Assembly (NCBI GenBank): GCA_905480225.1
Contig: CAJQPO010000063.1
Span: 1-40,072, forward strand
DNA from: an uncultured Flavobacteriales bacterium
GTDB taxonomy: Bacteria; Bacteroidota; Bacteroidia; Flavobacteriales_D; Parvicellaceae
DNA length: 40,072 nt
Direction: 5' to 3'
Shown here piece after piece: positions 1-6,797 of this stretch. Numbering within the stretch: the first letter of the stretch is position 1; each line of letters opens with the position of its first letter. A model generated the notes under the pieces. That model saw only the letters and a list, made by a program, of their open reading frames with translations, had not been told where the DNA came from and did no database searches. A program made the translations under genes and the position numbers.

Positions 1-722
1 CGCAGAATTACTTGATTTTCCCAATAGATGTCTACATTCCTCTTCCAGTCCCAATGTTCAATTTGTATTTGAGATCGAATTGTACTTGGTGTAGAATTCC
101 AGTTACGTTTACGACCATAACTGAAAAAATTTTCTTTTAAAATGACTTTTACTCTTGAACTATAATAACTTTCTAAAGTATCATGAATTACTTCTTCGAC
201 ATGCCCCTTTTTGTCAATTTTGTACAAGCCTGCATTGGAATATCCTACCCAAACATTATCTTCCTCATCAACTTCTAATTTGACAGATATAGGACTTCGA
301 TCTAATACTTTTAACAGTTCATCGTTGTATTGAAATTCGTGAATTTTGTTGTTTTCAAAATACGACAACTTACAATTGAATGAGCTAAACCAAATTCGAC
401 CTTTTCGGTCTTCATAAATTTGAAAAATAACATCATCCGGAAGGCCATTACCTGTCGAGAAAACGTCGAATTTTTTACCATCAAATCGCGCAACTCCTTG
501 GTCAGTGGCTATCCAAATGAAACCTTTGGAGTCTTGAATAACATGATAAGTTTCATCGCTAGGCAAACCATCTTCCACATTATAGTTCAGAAAACTTGTT
601 TCAAGCTCTAGTTTTTGCGCAAAACTAATTGTTGAGCCAACAAGGAAAATAATGGAAGATAAAACAAACCTATTTTGCAACGACAATATCAAGTTTATTA
701 GATATGACCGTAATAATCTCAT
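1..722 (-). CDS. Beta-propeller sensor-type protein, N-terminal part (cut by window edge)
   Basis: About 240 codons run without a stop from an ATG at 722 to the window edge, so only the N-terminus is visible. It begins with a basic stretch, then a hydrophobic segment ending in SFAQ that looks like a Sec signal peptide. Several repeats follow of the kind found in two-component regulator propellers: NVEDGLPSDETYHVIQDSKG, FIWIATDQGVARFDG, then DDVIFQIYEDRKGRIW. In that family these blades are the periplasmic sensor of hybrid histidine kinases or of adenylate-cyclase or LytTR-type regulators; the output domain lies outside the window, so the type is unknown. The proposed ATG overlaps the end of dnaG by 53 bases. 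A TTG further in would shorten the signal peptide. The propeller identity is fairly certain, the start less so. Confidence 0.75.
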   Translation of the reverse strand, partial: MRLLRSYLINLILSLQNRFVLSSIIFLVGSTISFAQKLELETSFLNYNVEDGLPSDETYHVIQDSKGFIWIATDQGVARFDGKKFDVFSTGNGLPDDVIFQIYEDRKGRIWFSSFNCKLSYFENNKIHEFQYNDELLKVLDRSPISVKLEVDEEDNVWVGYSNAGLYKIDKKGHVEEVIHDTLESYYSSRVKVILKENFFSYGRKRNWNSTPSTIRSQIQIEHWDWKRNVDIYWENQVIL

Positions 723-2631
723 TGTATTTTATAATATTTTGCATGATGACTGATTGCTTCGATTCTGGAATATCGTTTTTTAGTTTTATTTCCAAATCAC
801 TTTTCATCAATCTAACTCTTTTCAATTTATATATCCATACGGCCTCCTCGACCGCCCGTTGTAATTTCATTTCTTCAGTTTCAGGATAAATGTTATGCAT
901 CTTAGCCCAGTTTTCACTGACAATGTATTTTTCGGCGGTTAAATCGACCGCTAATGAGCTGATCTTTTGATTTGAATGATTAACAAAATGCTTGATATCT
1001 GGAATTATTCCAGAAGCTGCAGCTTTATTAAATTCGCCAATCATTTCATTAGCAGTTTCGTTAGTCATTACAATGCCATCAGTAGACAATTCATCCAATA
1101 TAAATTGAACTACAGGCACCTCTAATTTTGTAGTTTCCTCTTTAGAACCCTCGACTTCAATTTCAACACCATACGAGCCATAGAGTAACATTAAACGAAG
1201 CAAGTCTAACTCCTGACTATCTAAGTTTTCCCTAACGGCTGGCTTTTCTGGCAACTGATTTGGCGGTGTGATTAAATCTAAAGTATCTCCGTCATTGTAA
1301 CCTCCCTCTTTTCGATCCTTCTTGAAATTGGTACGTTTAATTTTGTTCAGCTCATTGATTAAGGTTTGCTCTGCAATTTCGAATTGAGAACTAGCTTGCT
1401 TGATATAAACTGATTGTGAAATTTGATCCGGCACCAATGCAATAGAGTTCAAAATTTCCCTAATGAGCTTCGACTTTTTTATTGGATCATTTTGCGTTTC
1501 TGCTAAAAGTATGTCTGTTTTAAAAGAGATAAAATCTTTCGCATTGGCATCTAAATAGGTAGCCAGTTCTGAGCTAGAAACGCTCTTTGAATAAGAATCA
1601 GGGTCTTCACCATCAGGGAATAAAACAACCTTGACATTCATTCCCTCTTGCAAGATGAGGTCTATACCTCTGAACGAAGCCCGAATTCCAGCGGCGTCTC
1701 CATCGTATAGAATGGTAATGTTAGGAGTAAATCGCTTGATTAACCTAATTTGACCATTAGTCAAAGCAGTCCCCGAAGAAGAAACTACATTTTCAATGCC
1801 AGATTGATGCATTGAAATTACATCTGTATACCCTTCAACCAAGTAGCAATTGTCTTGGTTCATCATATCCTTTCGCGCAAAATATATACCATATAGCACG
1901 TCGGATTTATGATAAATTGGACTTTCTGGCGAATTGAAGTATTTAGCGGTCTTCTTATCTTTCCGAAGTGTTCGACCACCAAAACCTAAAACACGGCCAG
2001 TTAAACTATGAATAGGGAACATGACTCTTCCTCTAAAAAAGTCAAATTGGTCGCCATTTTCCTTTGATTTTATCAGCCCGAGCTTTGTGAAAAAAGTAAT
2101 CTTGTGACCCGCCTTTTCAGCAGCGTTAATTAAAGCATCATTTTTATCCGGTGAGTAACCGAGCTGAAACTTTTTTACAATGTCGTCTCTATAGCCCCGC
2201 TCAGAAAAATAACTAAGCCCTATGGCCTTACCTTCTTGTGTATTTAATTGATTTACAAAAAACGATTGAGCAAATGCATTTGCTACAAATAACGATTCTC
2301 GTTCATTTAACTTCTCCCTCTCTTCATCCGTAAGTTCCCGCTCTGGAATTTCTATATTGTAATATTTACCCAACCATTTTAGCGCTTCCGGATAAGAAAA
2401 CCCTTCATGCTCCATTAAAAACGAAACGACATTACCCCCCTTGCCAGAACTGAAGTCTTTGAAAATTCCTTTAGCTGGAGAAACCATAAAAGAAGGTGTC
2501 TTCTCATTTACAAATGGGCTGAGACCTTTAAAATTAGAACCTGATTTTTTCAAATTCACAAATTCTCCAATGACCTCCTCAATATGAGCAGTTTCAAATA
2601 TTTTATCAATAATGTCTTTTGGTATCATCAT
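670..2631 (-). CDS. dnaG: DNA primase DnaG with ligand-free zinc-finger domain
   Basis: Primase that makes RNA primers at the replication fork. The 653-residue length is normal. Domains in order: a CHC2 zinc-finger-like domain (about 34-75), the catalytic core with a Toprim fold holding EGYTDV and, further on, DGDAAG and a DPDSY stretch, and a divergent C-terminal region where the DnaB helicase normally docks. The zinc-finger fold is recognisable (SPFVNEKTPSF, then KDFSSGKGGN), but the four usual ligands Cys-His-Cys-Cys are replaced by Ser38, Val41, Asp59 and Ser62. From memory, flavobacterial primases share this loss, so it is probably lineage-wide rather than damage. Two ATGs stand at the start (2631 and 2628). 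A Bacteroidota -7 box lies only 9 bases upstream, so the transcript may be nearly leaderless. The downstream propeller gene overlaps its end. Confidence 0.97.
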   Translation of the reverse strand: MMIPKDIIDKIFETAHIEEVIGEFVNLKKSGSNFKGLSPFVNEKTPSFMVSPAKGIFKDFSSGKGGNVVSFLMEHEGFSYPEALKWLGKYYNIEIPERELTDEEREKLNERESLFVANAFAQSFFVNQLNTQEGKAIGLSYFSERGYRDDIVKKFQLGYSPDKNDALINAAEKAGHKITFFTKLGLIKSKENGDQFDFFRGRVMFPIHSLTGRVLGFGGRTLRKDKKTAKYFNSPESPIYHKSDVLYGIYFARKDMMNQDNCYLVEGYTDVISMHQSGIENVVSSSGTALTNGQIRLIKRFTPNITILYDGDAAGIRASFRGIDLILQEGMNVKVVLFPDGEDPDSYSKSVSSSELATYLDANAKDFISFKTDILLAETQNDPIKKSKLIREILNSIALVPDQISQSVYIKQASSQFEIAEQTLINELNKIKRTNFKKDRKEGGYNDGDTLDLITPPNQLPEKPAVRENLDSQELDLLRLMLLYGSYGVEIEVEGSKEETTKLEVPVVQFILDELSTDGIVMTNETANEMIGEFNKAAASGIIPDIKHFVNHSNQKISSLAVDLTAEKYIVSENWAKMHNIYPETEEMKLQRAVEEAVWIYKLKRVRLMKSDLEIKLKNDIPESKQSVIMQNIIKYNEIITVISNKLDIVVAK

Positions 2632-2640
2632 GTATTAACA

Positions 2641-2648
2641 CAAAGATA
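2641..2648 (-). promoter_or_regulatory. Candidate -7 box for dnaG (TATCTTTG)
   Basis: Read on the minus strand this is a perfect match to the Bacteroidota -7 consensus TAnnTTTG. It ends 9 bases before the dnaG ATG, so transcription would begin within a few bases of the start codon. No well-placed -33 TTTG is seen: the nearest TTTG is about 26 bases upstream. Supported by consensus match only. Confidence 0.4.
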
Positions 2649-2744
2649 ATACTATCAGGTTGCCAGTTACTGTCCAAAACAAGTAGGAACCAAAAAAACA
2701 GGAACTAGGAGAATTTTCAAATCAAAAAAGAAATGTCCTGAATT

Positions 2745-3146
2745 TCAAGGCTCCTGACCTTTAGAATAGTCTTCTGAAAAAGCTTCCATCCCATCTTCTG
2801 TGTAAAATCGCCAAATACCGGCTGGCACTCCTCCTTCATAATATCCAATATACCGAACCTGGCTATTTCCGAAATAGGCTACCGTTTTACCATTCAACTC
2901 CCCATTTTTATAGACATTTTCACTTGCTTTGGAGCCATTCAAATAATAAGAAGTCCATACACCTGATCTTACCCCATTTTCTATCGTTCCTTTCAATTTT
3001 TCAGAACCATTTTTATAGTGAGTAATGTAATCTCCATCCGGTTCTCCAACTTCAATATTAACTTCTTGATAGTTTTGCTGCTCAACATCAGCAGGCTCAG
3101 CAGAACCACAGGATACTAAAAATAGTATTGGGATTAGTCTTTTCAT
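2745..3146 (-). CDS. YwqK/MORN-repeat lipoprotein
   Basis: A 133-residue predicted lipoprotein: MKRLIPILFLVSCGSAE has a lipobox with the acylated Cys at about residue 13, so it is probably anchored at the outer or inner membrane facing the periplasm. The rest carries about three short repeats of the YwqK type (HYKNGSEKLKGTIENG, YYLNGSKASENVYKNGELNG, YFGNSQVRYIGYYEGG), which form beta-hairpins of the MORN-like class. Proteins of this family are very common in Bacteroidota and mostly lack a known role. The ATG overlaps the stop of the polyprenyl synthase gene by 4 bases (ATGA), so the two are probably translated together. A link to isoprenoid synthesis is not implied by the repeats. Confidence 0.85.
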   Translation of the reverse strand: MKRLIPILFLVSCGSAEPADVEQQNYQEVNIEVGEPDGDYITHYKNGSEKLKGTIENGVRSGVWTSYYLNGSKASENVYKNGELNGKTVAYFGNSQVRYIGYYEGGVPAGIWRFYTEDGMEAFSEDYSKGQEP

Positions 3147-4123
3147 TTCGTTCTTTCAGTAGTGTAGGTTACTAATTTACGTAACGCATCCTTTGCTGAT
3201 GAATCGGGGAAATCATCTAAAATAGCTAAGGCTTTTTCGGTATAAAACATCATTCGATCATGTGCGAAATCCAATCCACCTTGTTCAATTACATTATCAA
3301 TAACGTATTTGACATAAACAGGGTCTTCATTGTGATTTTTTATTGCACTTTTCATCTTACGCTTTACCCGATTTTCTACTTTATTCATGGCATAAATAAG
3401 TGGTAAAGTCATTTTTCGTTCTTTGATGTCTATGCCCGTTGGCTTACCAATATCCTTTCCCGTACCGTAATCAAAAATATCATCCTTAATTTGAAAAGCC
3501 ATACCAATGTTTTCACCAAAACTTTTCATTTTTCCCACCATTAAATCGTCTACTCCTGCAGATTTTGCTCCGGTAGCGCAGCAAGCGGCAATTAGGCTTG
3601 CCGTTTTTTGCCTTATCACTTCATAATAAACTTCCTCAGTTATATCCAACCTACGGGCTTTTTCGATTTGAAGCAACTCACCTTCACTCATTTCATTGAC
3701 TGCTTCTGAAACCAACCTCAACATTTCAAACTCATTGTTCTCCACAGATAACAGAAGGCCTCTGCTCAGAAGAAAATCACCGACTAATACTGCAATCTTA
3801 TTCTTCCAAAGCGCATTAATTGAAAACATACCTCTTCTAAGATTCGCATCGTCAACGACGTCATCATGCACTAGTGTAGCGGTATGTAAAAGTTCGATTA
3901 AGGAAGCAGCACTGTAGGTTGATTCAGAAACACCACCACATAATTTAGCGCTTAAAAAAACAAATAAAGGCCGCATCTGTTTTCCTTTTCGCTTAACAAT
4001 ATAATGCGTAATTCTATCTAGAAGAGGAACCTTGCTCTTCATTGAAGCTCTGAACTTTTCTTCAAATAGCTTCATTTCATCCGAGACCGGAGCTTTTATT
4101 TCGTTAACAATTGTTGATGCCAT
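3143..4123 (-). CDS. Polyprenyl diphosphate synthase (long-chain, trans)
   Basis: A 326-residue trans-prenyltransferase that condenses isopentenyl diphosphate onto an allylic primer to give a long polyprenyl diphosphate. Both aspartate-rich motifs are present: the first as HDDVVDDANLRRG at about 86-98, the second as KDDIFDYG at about 216-223. The Lys and Arg residues that bind diphosphate (GKQMRPLF near 47-54) are also present. In Bacteroidota such enzymes usually supply the menaquinone side chain, so octaprenyl/heptaprenyl (IspB/HepT-like) is the likely class, but chain length cannot be read from the sequence. It is followed, in a 4-base overlap, by the YwqK-repeat lipoprotein. The 57-base gap to the next gene on the 3' side of the upstream unit has no clear terminator. 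Confidence 0.93.
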   Translation of the reverse strand: MASTIVNEIKAPVSDEMKLFEEKFRASMKSKVPLLDRITHYIVKRKGKQMRPLFVFLSAKLCGGVSESTYSAASLIELLHTATLVHDDVVDDANLRRGMFSINALWKNKIAVLVGDFLLSRGLLLSVENNEFEMLRLVSEAVNEMSEGELLQIEKARRLDITEEVYYEVIRQKTASLIAACCATGAKSAGVDDLMVGKMKSFGENIGMAFQIKDDIFDYGTGKDIGKPTGIDIKERKMTLPLIYAMNKVENRVKRKMKSAIKNHNEDPVYVKYVIDNVIEQGGLDFAHDRMMFYTEKALAILDDFPDSSAKDALRKLVTYTTERTK

Positions 4124-4180
4124 TGTCTAATCCTATACAAATATCGAGAAAAAACACATCAATAGTTAGAAAGTAAATTA

Positions 4181-4384
4181 CTAATGTTCTAGCACTACTG
4201 AAGCGAAACGAAATACTCTTGACTTCTTAGTGAAAAGAATGAATAGCTGGTTATTAATGTATTTGCCAATTTTCGGTAAAATTATGGTCTCCTGCTCTTC
4301 TGTATCAAATAGAAGGTTTTTTGTAATCTCTCCATTTGTATTAATATTGACCATCGCTGTTATACTGCGTTGAGGATTGTTCAT
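4181..4384 (-). pseudogene. C-terminal piece of the preceding exported protein, separated by an in-frame TAG
   Basis: This 67-codon stretch is not an independent gene. It lies in exactly the reading frame of the 433-residue gene upstream (4397-5698) and is joined to it by one TAG plus four sense codons (Glu-Ile-Arg-Thr). Its sequence (MNNPQRSITAMVNI, then ETIILPKI and a terminal RVFRFASVV stretch) matches, from memory, the conserved end of related Bacteroidota proteins, where an 'NP-(K/Q)-(K/R)-S' segment follows the 'FNDN..NF' segment. Frame and composition are kept for 68 further codons with no second stop. The piece could be a nonsense-mutation remnant, the product of stop readthrough, or the result of a sequencing error. 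Confidence 0.7.
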
Positions 4385-4396
4385 TGTTCTAATTTC

Positions 4397-5698
4397 CTAT
4401 GCTTCGTTTTCTTCAAAATTTTTCAGATTGTCGTTGTAAATCACACTGATTCCATTCTTATTAGGCACCACTACATACCCAGAGTAATCTCCATTATCAT
4501 TTGATGTAACTTGTTTCTTAGCTATTTTTTTTGTCCACAGTTCTTTTCCGTCTGAGTCAATTTTTACCACAATTATATCATTGTAGTGGTAATAATAGGT
4601 ATAGTTCGTAACGCCTGTTCTTTGATCAAAATAACTGGATGTTCTAACAAAGTATTGTTCAGCCGTCATATACATACTACCATCATGACCATTTACAAAA
4701 TAATCGAAATGAAAATCTTTTAAATCCATTTTCTTTGATTGTTGCCTACCCGACACAAATTGGTTTGTGAAACCATCAGAAAAGGGATTCAGACTTTTAT
4801 TTTTTATTACAATTGAATCTTTGTCAATGGTCATACAAATCGTTCCGGAGCTCGCTCCTTCTTTTGTATCATTGTAGAAACCGCCAACCATCAGGTTTCC
4901 GTCCTTCTTAAAAGACATATTTAATCCATTAACCCATTTGTCTTTCAATTGTATATCAAATTCTTTCAATTTATTCTTGCGGTTATTGTAAACCAGAACT
5001 GTATAATTCTTAATCATTGCACCTCTGTTCTTATTTTGTTTAGACAGTACATTGTTATAGGTCGTTAGCAAAAAGACATTTCCATTTTCATCAACTTGTT
5101 TGCCAATGATTTTAAATTCCTGATCTAAATATGGCAATTTGATTTCTGTCGTCCACAGTTGTTTCAGAGAGTCGTTATACATCGTTAATCTGAACTTCTC
5201 CATGTTGTATTTTTCATATGGTGGAGATTCTATCACTAAAAGCTTGGAATAATCTTGCGATTCCACAAAATCAAAAGTGCCTTTGTGATTCGATTTTTTA
5301 TAATCTATAGATCCAATTGAAGTTAGTTTTGCAGCGCTATTACGAGCTAGTCGTGCATTAGCAATTATTTGGTTTTTTTCTGTGTCTGTATTAATAAAGA
5401 GGGCATAAACCTGATTACCTAGCTCAACCAATGACTCTAGATTTTGATTGTTGGTTTGTATCATCTGTTCACCCCCGAAATTCATCTCGGGCAAACTAAA
5501 ATCTTGAATATACGCATCTGGGTCACCAAAGGCCTTATAATGAGCAAGCACTGCCGAAAAAGAAGCACTATCCAATTTCAAAAGTCGCTTCATTTTGGCC
5601 TTACCTCGGATACTTAGCTCTGGACTCCAATTTATTTTCTGGGCAGTTAGCTCTTGAAGAAAGATAACGGCTAATATGATGAAAAAAAGTTGTCTCAA
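4397..5698 (-). CDS. Exported Bacteroidota protein of unknown function, truncated by in-frame TAG
   Basis: A 433-residue protein with a clear Sec signal peptide (MRQLFFIILAVIFLQELTAQ). No enzyme motif is recognised. The body has repeated beta-rich, propeller-like segments with stretches such as DENGNVFLLT, DGSMYMTAEQYF and DSDGKELWTKKI, as in a family of large secreted proteins widespread in Bacteroidota with no assigned role. It stops at a TAG (4397-4399) inside a region that relatives continue through; the missing C-terminal 68 codons follow in the same frame. The full-length version would be about 505 residues. It lies 22 bases downstream of rlmN in the same orientation. Function unknown. 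Confidence 0.8.
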   Translation of the reverse strand: MRQLFFIILAVIFLQELTAQKINWSPELSIRGKAKMKRLLKLDSASFSAVLAHYKAFGDPDAYIQDFSLPEMNFGGEQMIQTNNQNLESLVELGNQVYALFINTDTEKNQIIANARLARNSAAKLTSIGSIDYKKSNHKGTFDFVESQDYSKLLVIESPPYEKYNMEKFRLTMYNDSLKQLWTTEIKLPYLDQEFKIIGKQVDENGNVFLLTTYNNVLSKQNKNRGAMIKNYTVLVYNNRKNKLKEFDIQLKDKWVNGLNMSFKKDGNLMVGGFYNDTKEGASSGTICMTIDKDSIVIKNKSLNPFSDGFTNQFVSGRQQSKKMDLKDFHFDYFVNGHDGSMYMTAEQYFVRTSSYFDQRTGVTNYTYYYHYNDIIVVKIDSDGKELWTKKIAKKQVTSNDNGDYSGYVVVPNKNGISVIYNDNLKNFEENEA

Positions 5699-5720
5699 TT
5701 TGTCTGATTACCTTTAAAAC

Positions 5721-6797
5721 CTAATCTCCGATAGGAGCTGCGATGTCATTTTTATTAGCTAATTGGCCACAAGCAGCATCAATATCCTTCCCACGACTTC
5801 TTCTAACATTAACTATAATGTTTTTATCTTCCAAATATTGTGCAAACGCGTCTACTTTTGATCGAGATGCTTGCTGAAAATTACCAGCTTCAATAGGGTT
5901 GTATTCTATTATATTGACCTTGCAAGGTACATGTTTACAAAAATTTGCAAGCTCTGCAGCATCCTTCAATTCATCATTGAAATCACGAAATATAATGTAC
6001 TCGTATGTTATCCTAGTTCTTGTTTTCTGATAAAAATATTTCAGTGATTCTGCCAGTTCACTTAAACTATTGGATTCGTTAATTGGCATGATTTCATTTC
6101 GCTTATCATCGTTAGCAGCATGAAGAGAAAGCGCTAAATTAAATCGAGCAGAATCATCTGCCAATTGCCGAATCATCTTTGCAATTCCAGCTGTACTTAA
6201 GGTGATTCTTTTAGGAGACATTCCGAGCCCATCTTCAGAGGTAATCATCCGAATACCTTCCATTACATTTTTATAATTCAATAAAGGCTCTCCCATTCCC
6301 ATCATAACAATGTTAGATAAGTTTTGTCCATAATGTTCAAGTGCTTGATTCTTAATGCAAACTACTTGATCATATATTTCTGAAGGTTCAAGATTGCGCA
6401 TTCTTTTTAGACTTCCTGTAGCGCAAAACTTACAACTTAAGGAACAGCCTACCTGTGAAGAGATGCAAGCGGTCATTCTATTGGAGGTTGGAATCAGCAC
6501 CCCCTCAACTACTTTCTTATCCATTAATTGAAATGCGCTTTTTATAGTGCGATCCTCACTCACTTGCTTTTCAGCAACAAAGAGTTTGTTAATGTAAAAA
6601 TGCGCATCAAGAAAATTCCTCAATGACAATGACAGGTTAGTCATTTCAGTAAAGTTTGCAACATCCTTTTTCCAGAGCCAGTCATACACCTGATTCGCCC
6701 GAAAACTCTTTTCAGCATGTGTCTCAAAAAACGCAGCTAAGTCCGTTCTGCTCAGATTTCTAATGTCCTGTTTCTTGCTCTCTATTTTCTGACTCAC
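5721..6797 (-). CDS. rlmN: 23S rRNA (A2503-C2)/tRNA (A37-C2) methyltransferase RlmN
   Basis: Radical-SAM methyltransferase that methylates carbon 2 of A2503 in 23S rRNA and A37 in some tRNAs. The [4Fe-4S]-binding CxxxCxxC is present as GCSLSCKFCATG (Cys 118, 122, 125 from the chosen start), with the upstream Cys of TACISSQVG and the C-terminal Cys of DIDAACGQL, which serve as the two mechanistic cysteines. The frame stays open further upstream to an ATG at 6851, but that would add 18 residues lying inside the preceding gene and unlike the family. The GTG at 6797 (SQKIESKKQDIRNLS) gives 358 residues, a typical size and N-terminus, and still overlaps the DUF2339 gene by 38 bases. Product certain, start probable. 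Confidence 0.93.
   Translation of the reverse strand: MSQKIESKKQDIRNLSRTDLAAFFETHAEKSFRANQVYDWLWKKDVANFTEMTNLSLSLRNFLDAHFYINKLFVAEKQVSEDRTIKSAFQLMDKKVVEGVLIPTSNRMTACISSQVGCSLSCKFCATGSLKRMRNLEPSEIYDQVVCIKNQALEHYGQNLSNIVMMGMGEPLLNYKNVMEGIRMITSEDGLGMSPKRITLSTAGIAKMIRQLADDSARFNLALSLHAANDDKRNEIMPINESNSLSELAESLKYFYQKTRTRITYEYIIFRDFNDELKDAAELANFCKHVPCKVNIIEYNPIEAGNFQQASRSKVDAFAQYLEDKNIIVNVRRSRGKDIDAACGQLANKNDIAAPIGD

Noticed and set aside
2632-2744. Terminator between the YwqK gene and dnaG
   Set aside because: Only short direct repeats (AGGAAC twice) and A/T-runs; no stable stem next to a T-run on the minus strand.
2745-4123. The YwqK-repeat gene and its overlapping partner as a toxin-antitoxin pair
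   Set aside because: YwqK-type proteins are sometimes labelled as toxin-antitoxin components in databases, but here it is a lipoprotein joined to a prenyl synthase; nothing suggests toxin activity.
4181-4384. Independent small gene of 67 residues
   Set aside because: It is in the same frame as the gene upstream and lies directly after its TAG, so it is the end of that protein rather than a separate gene.
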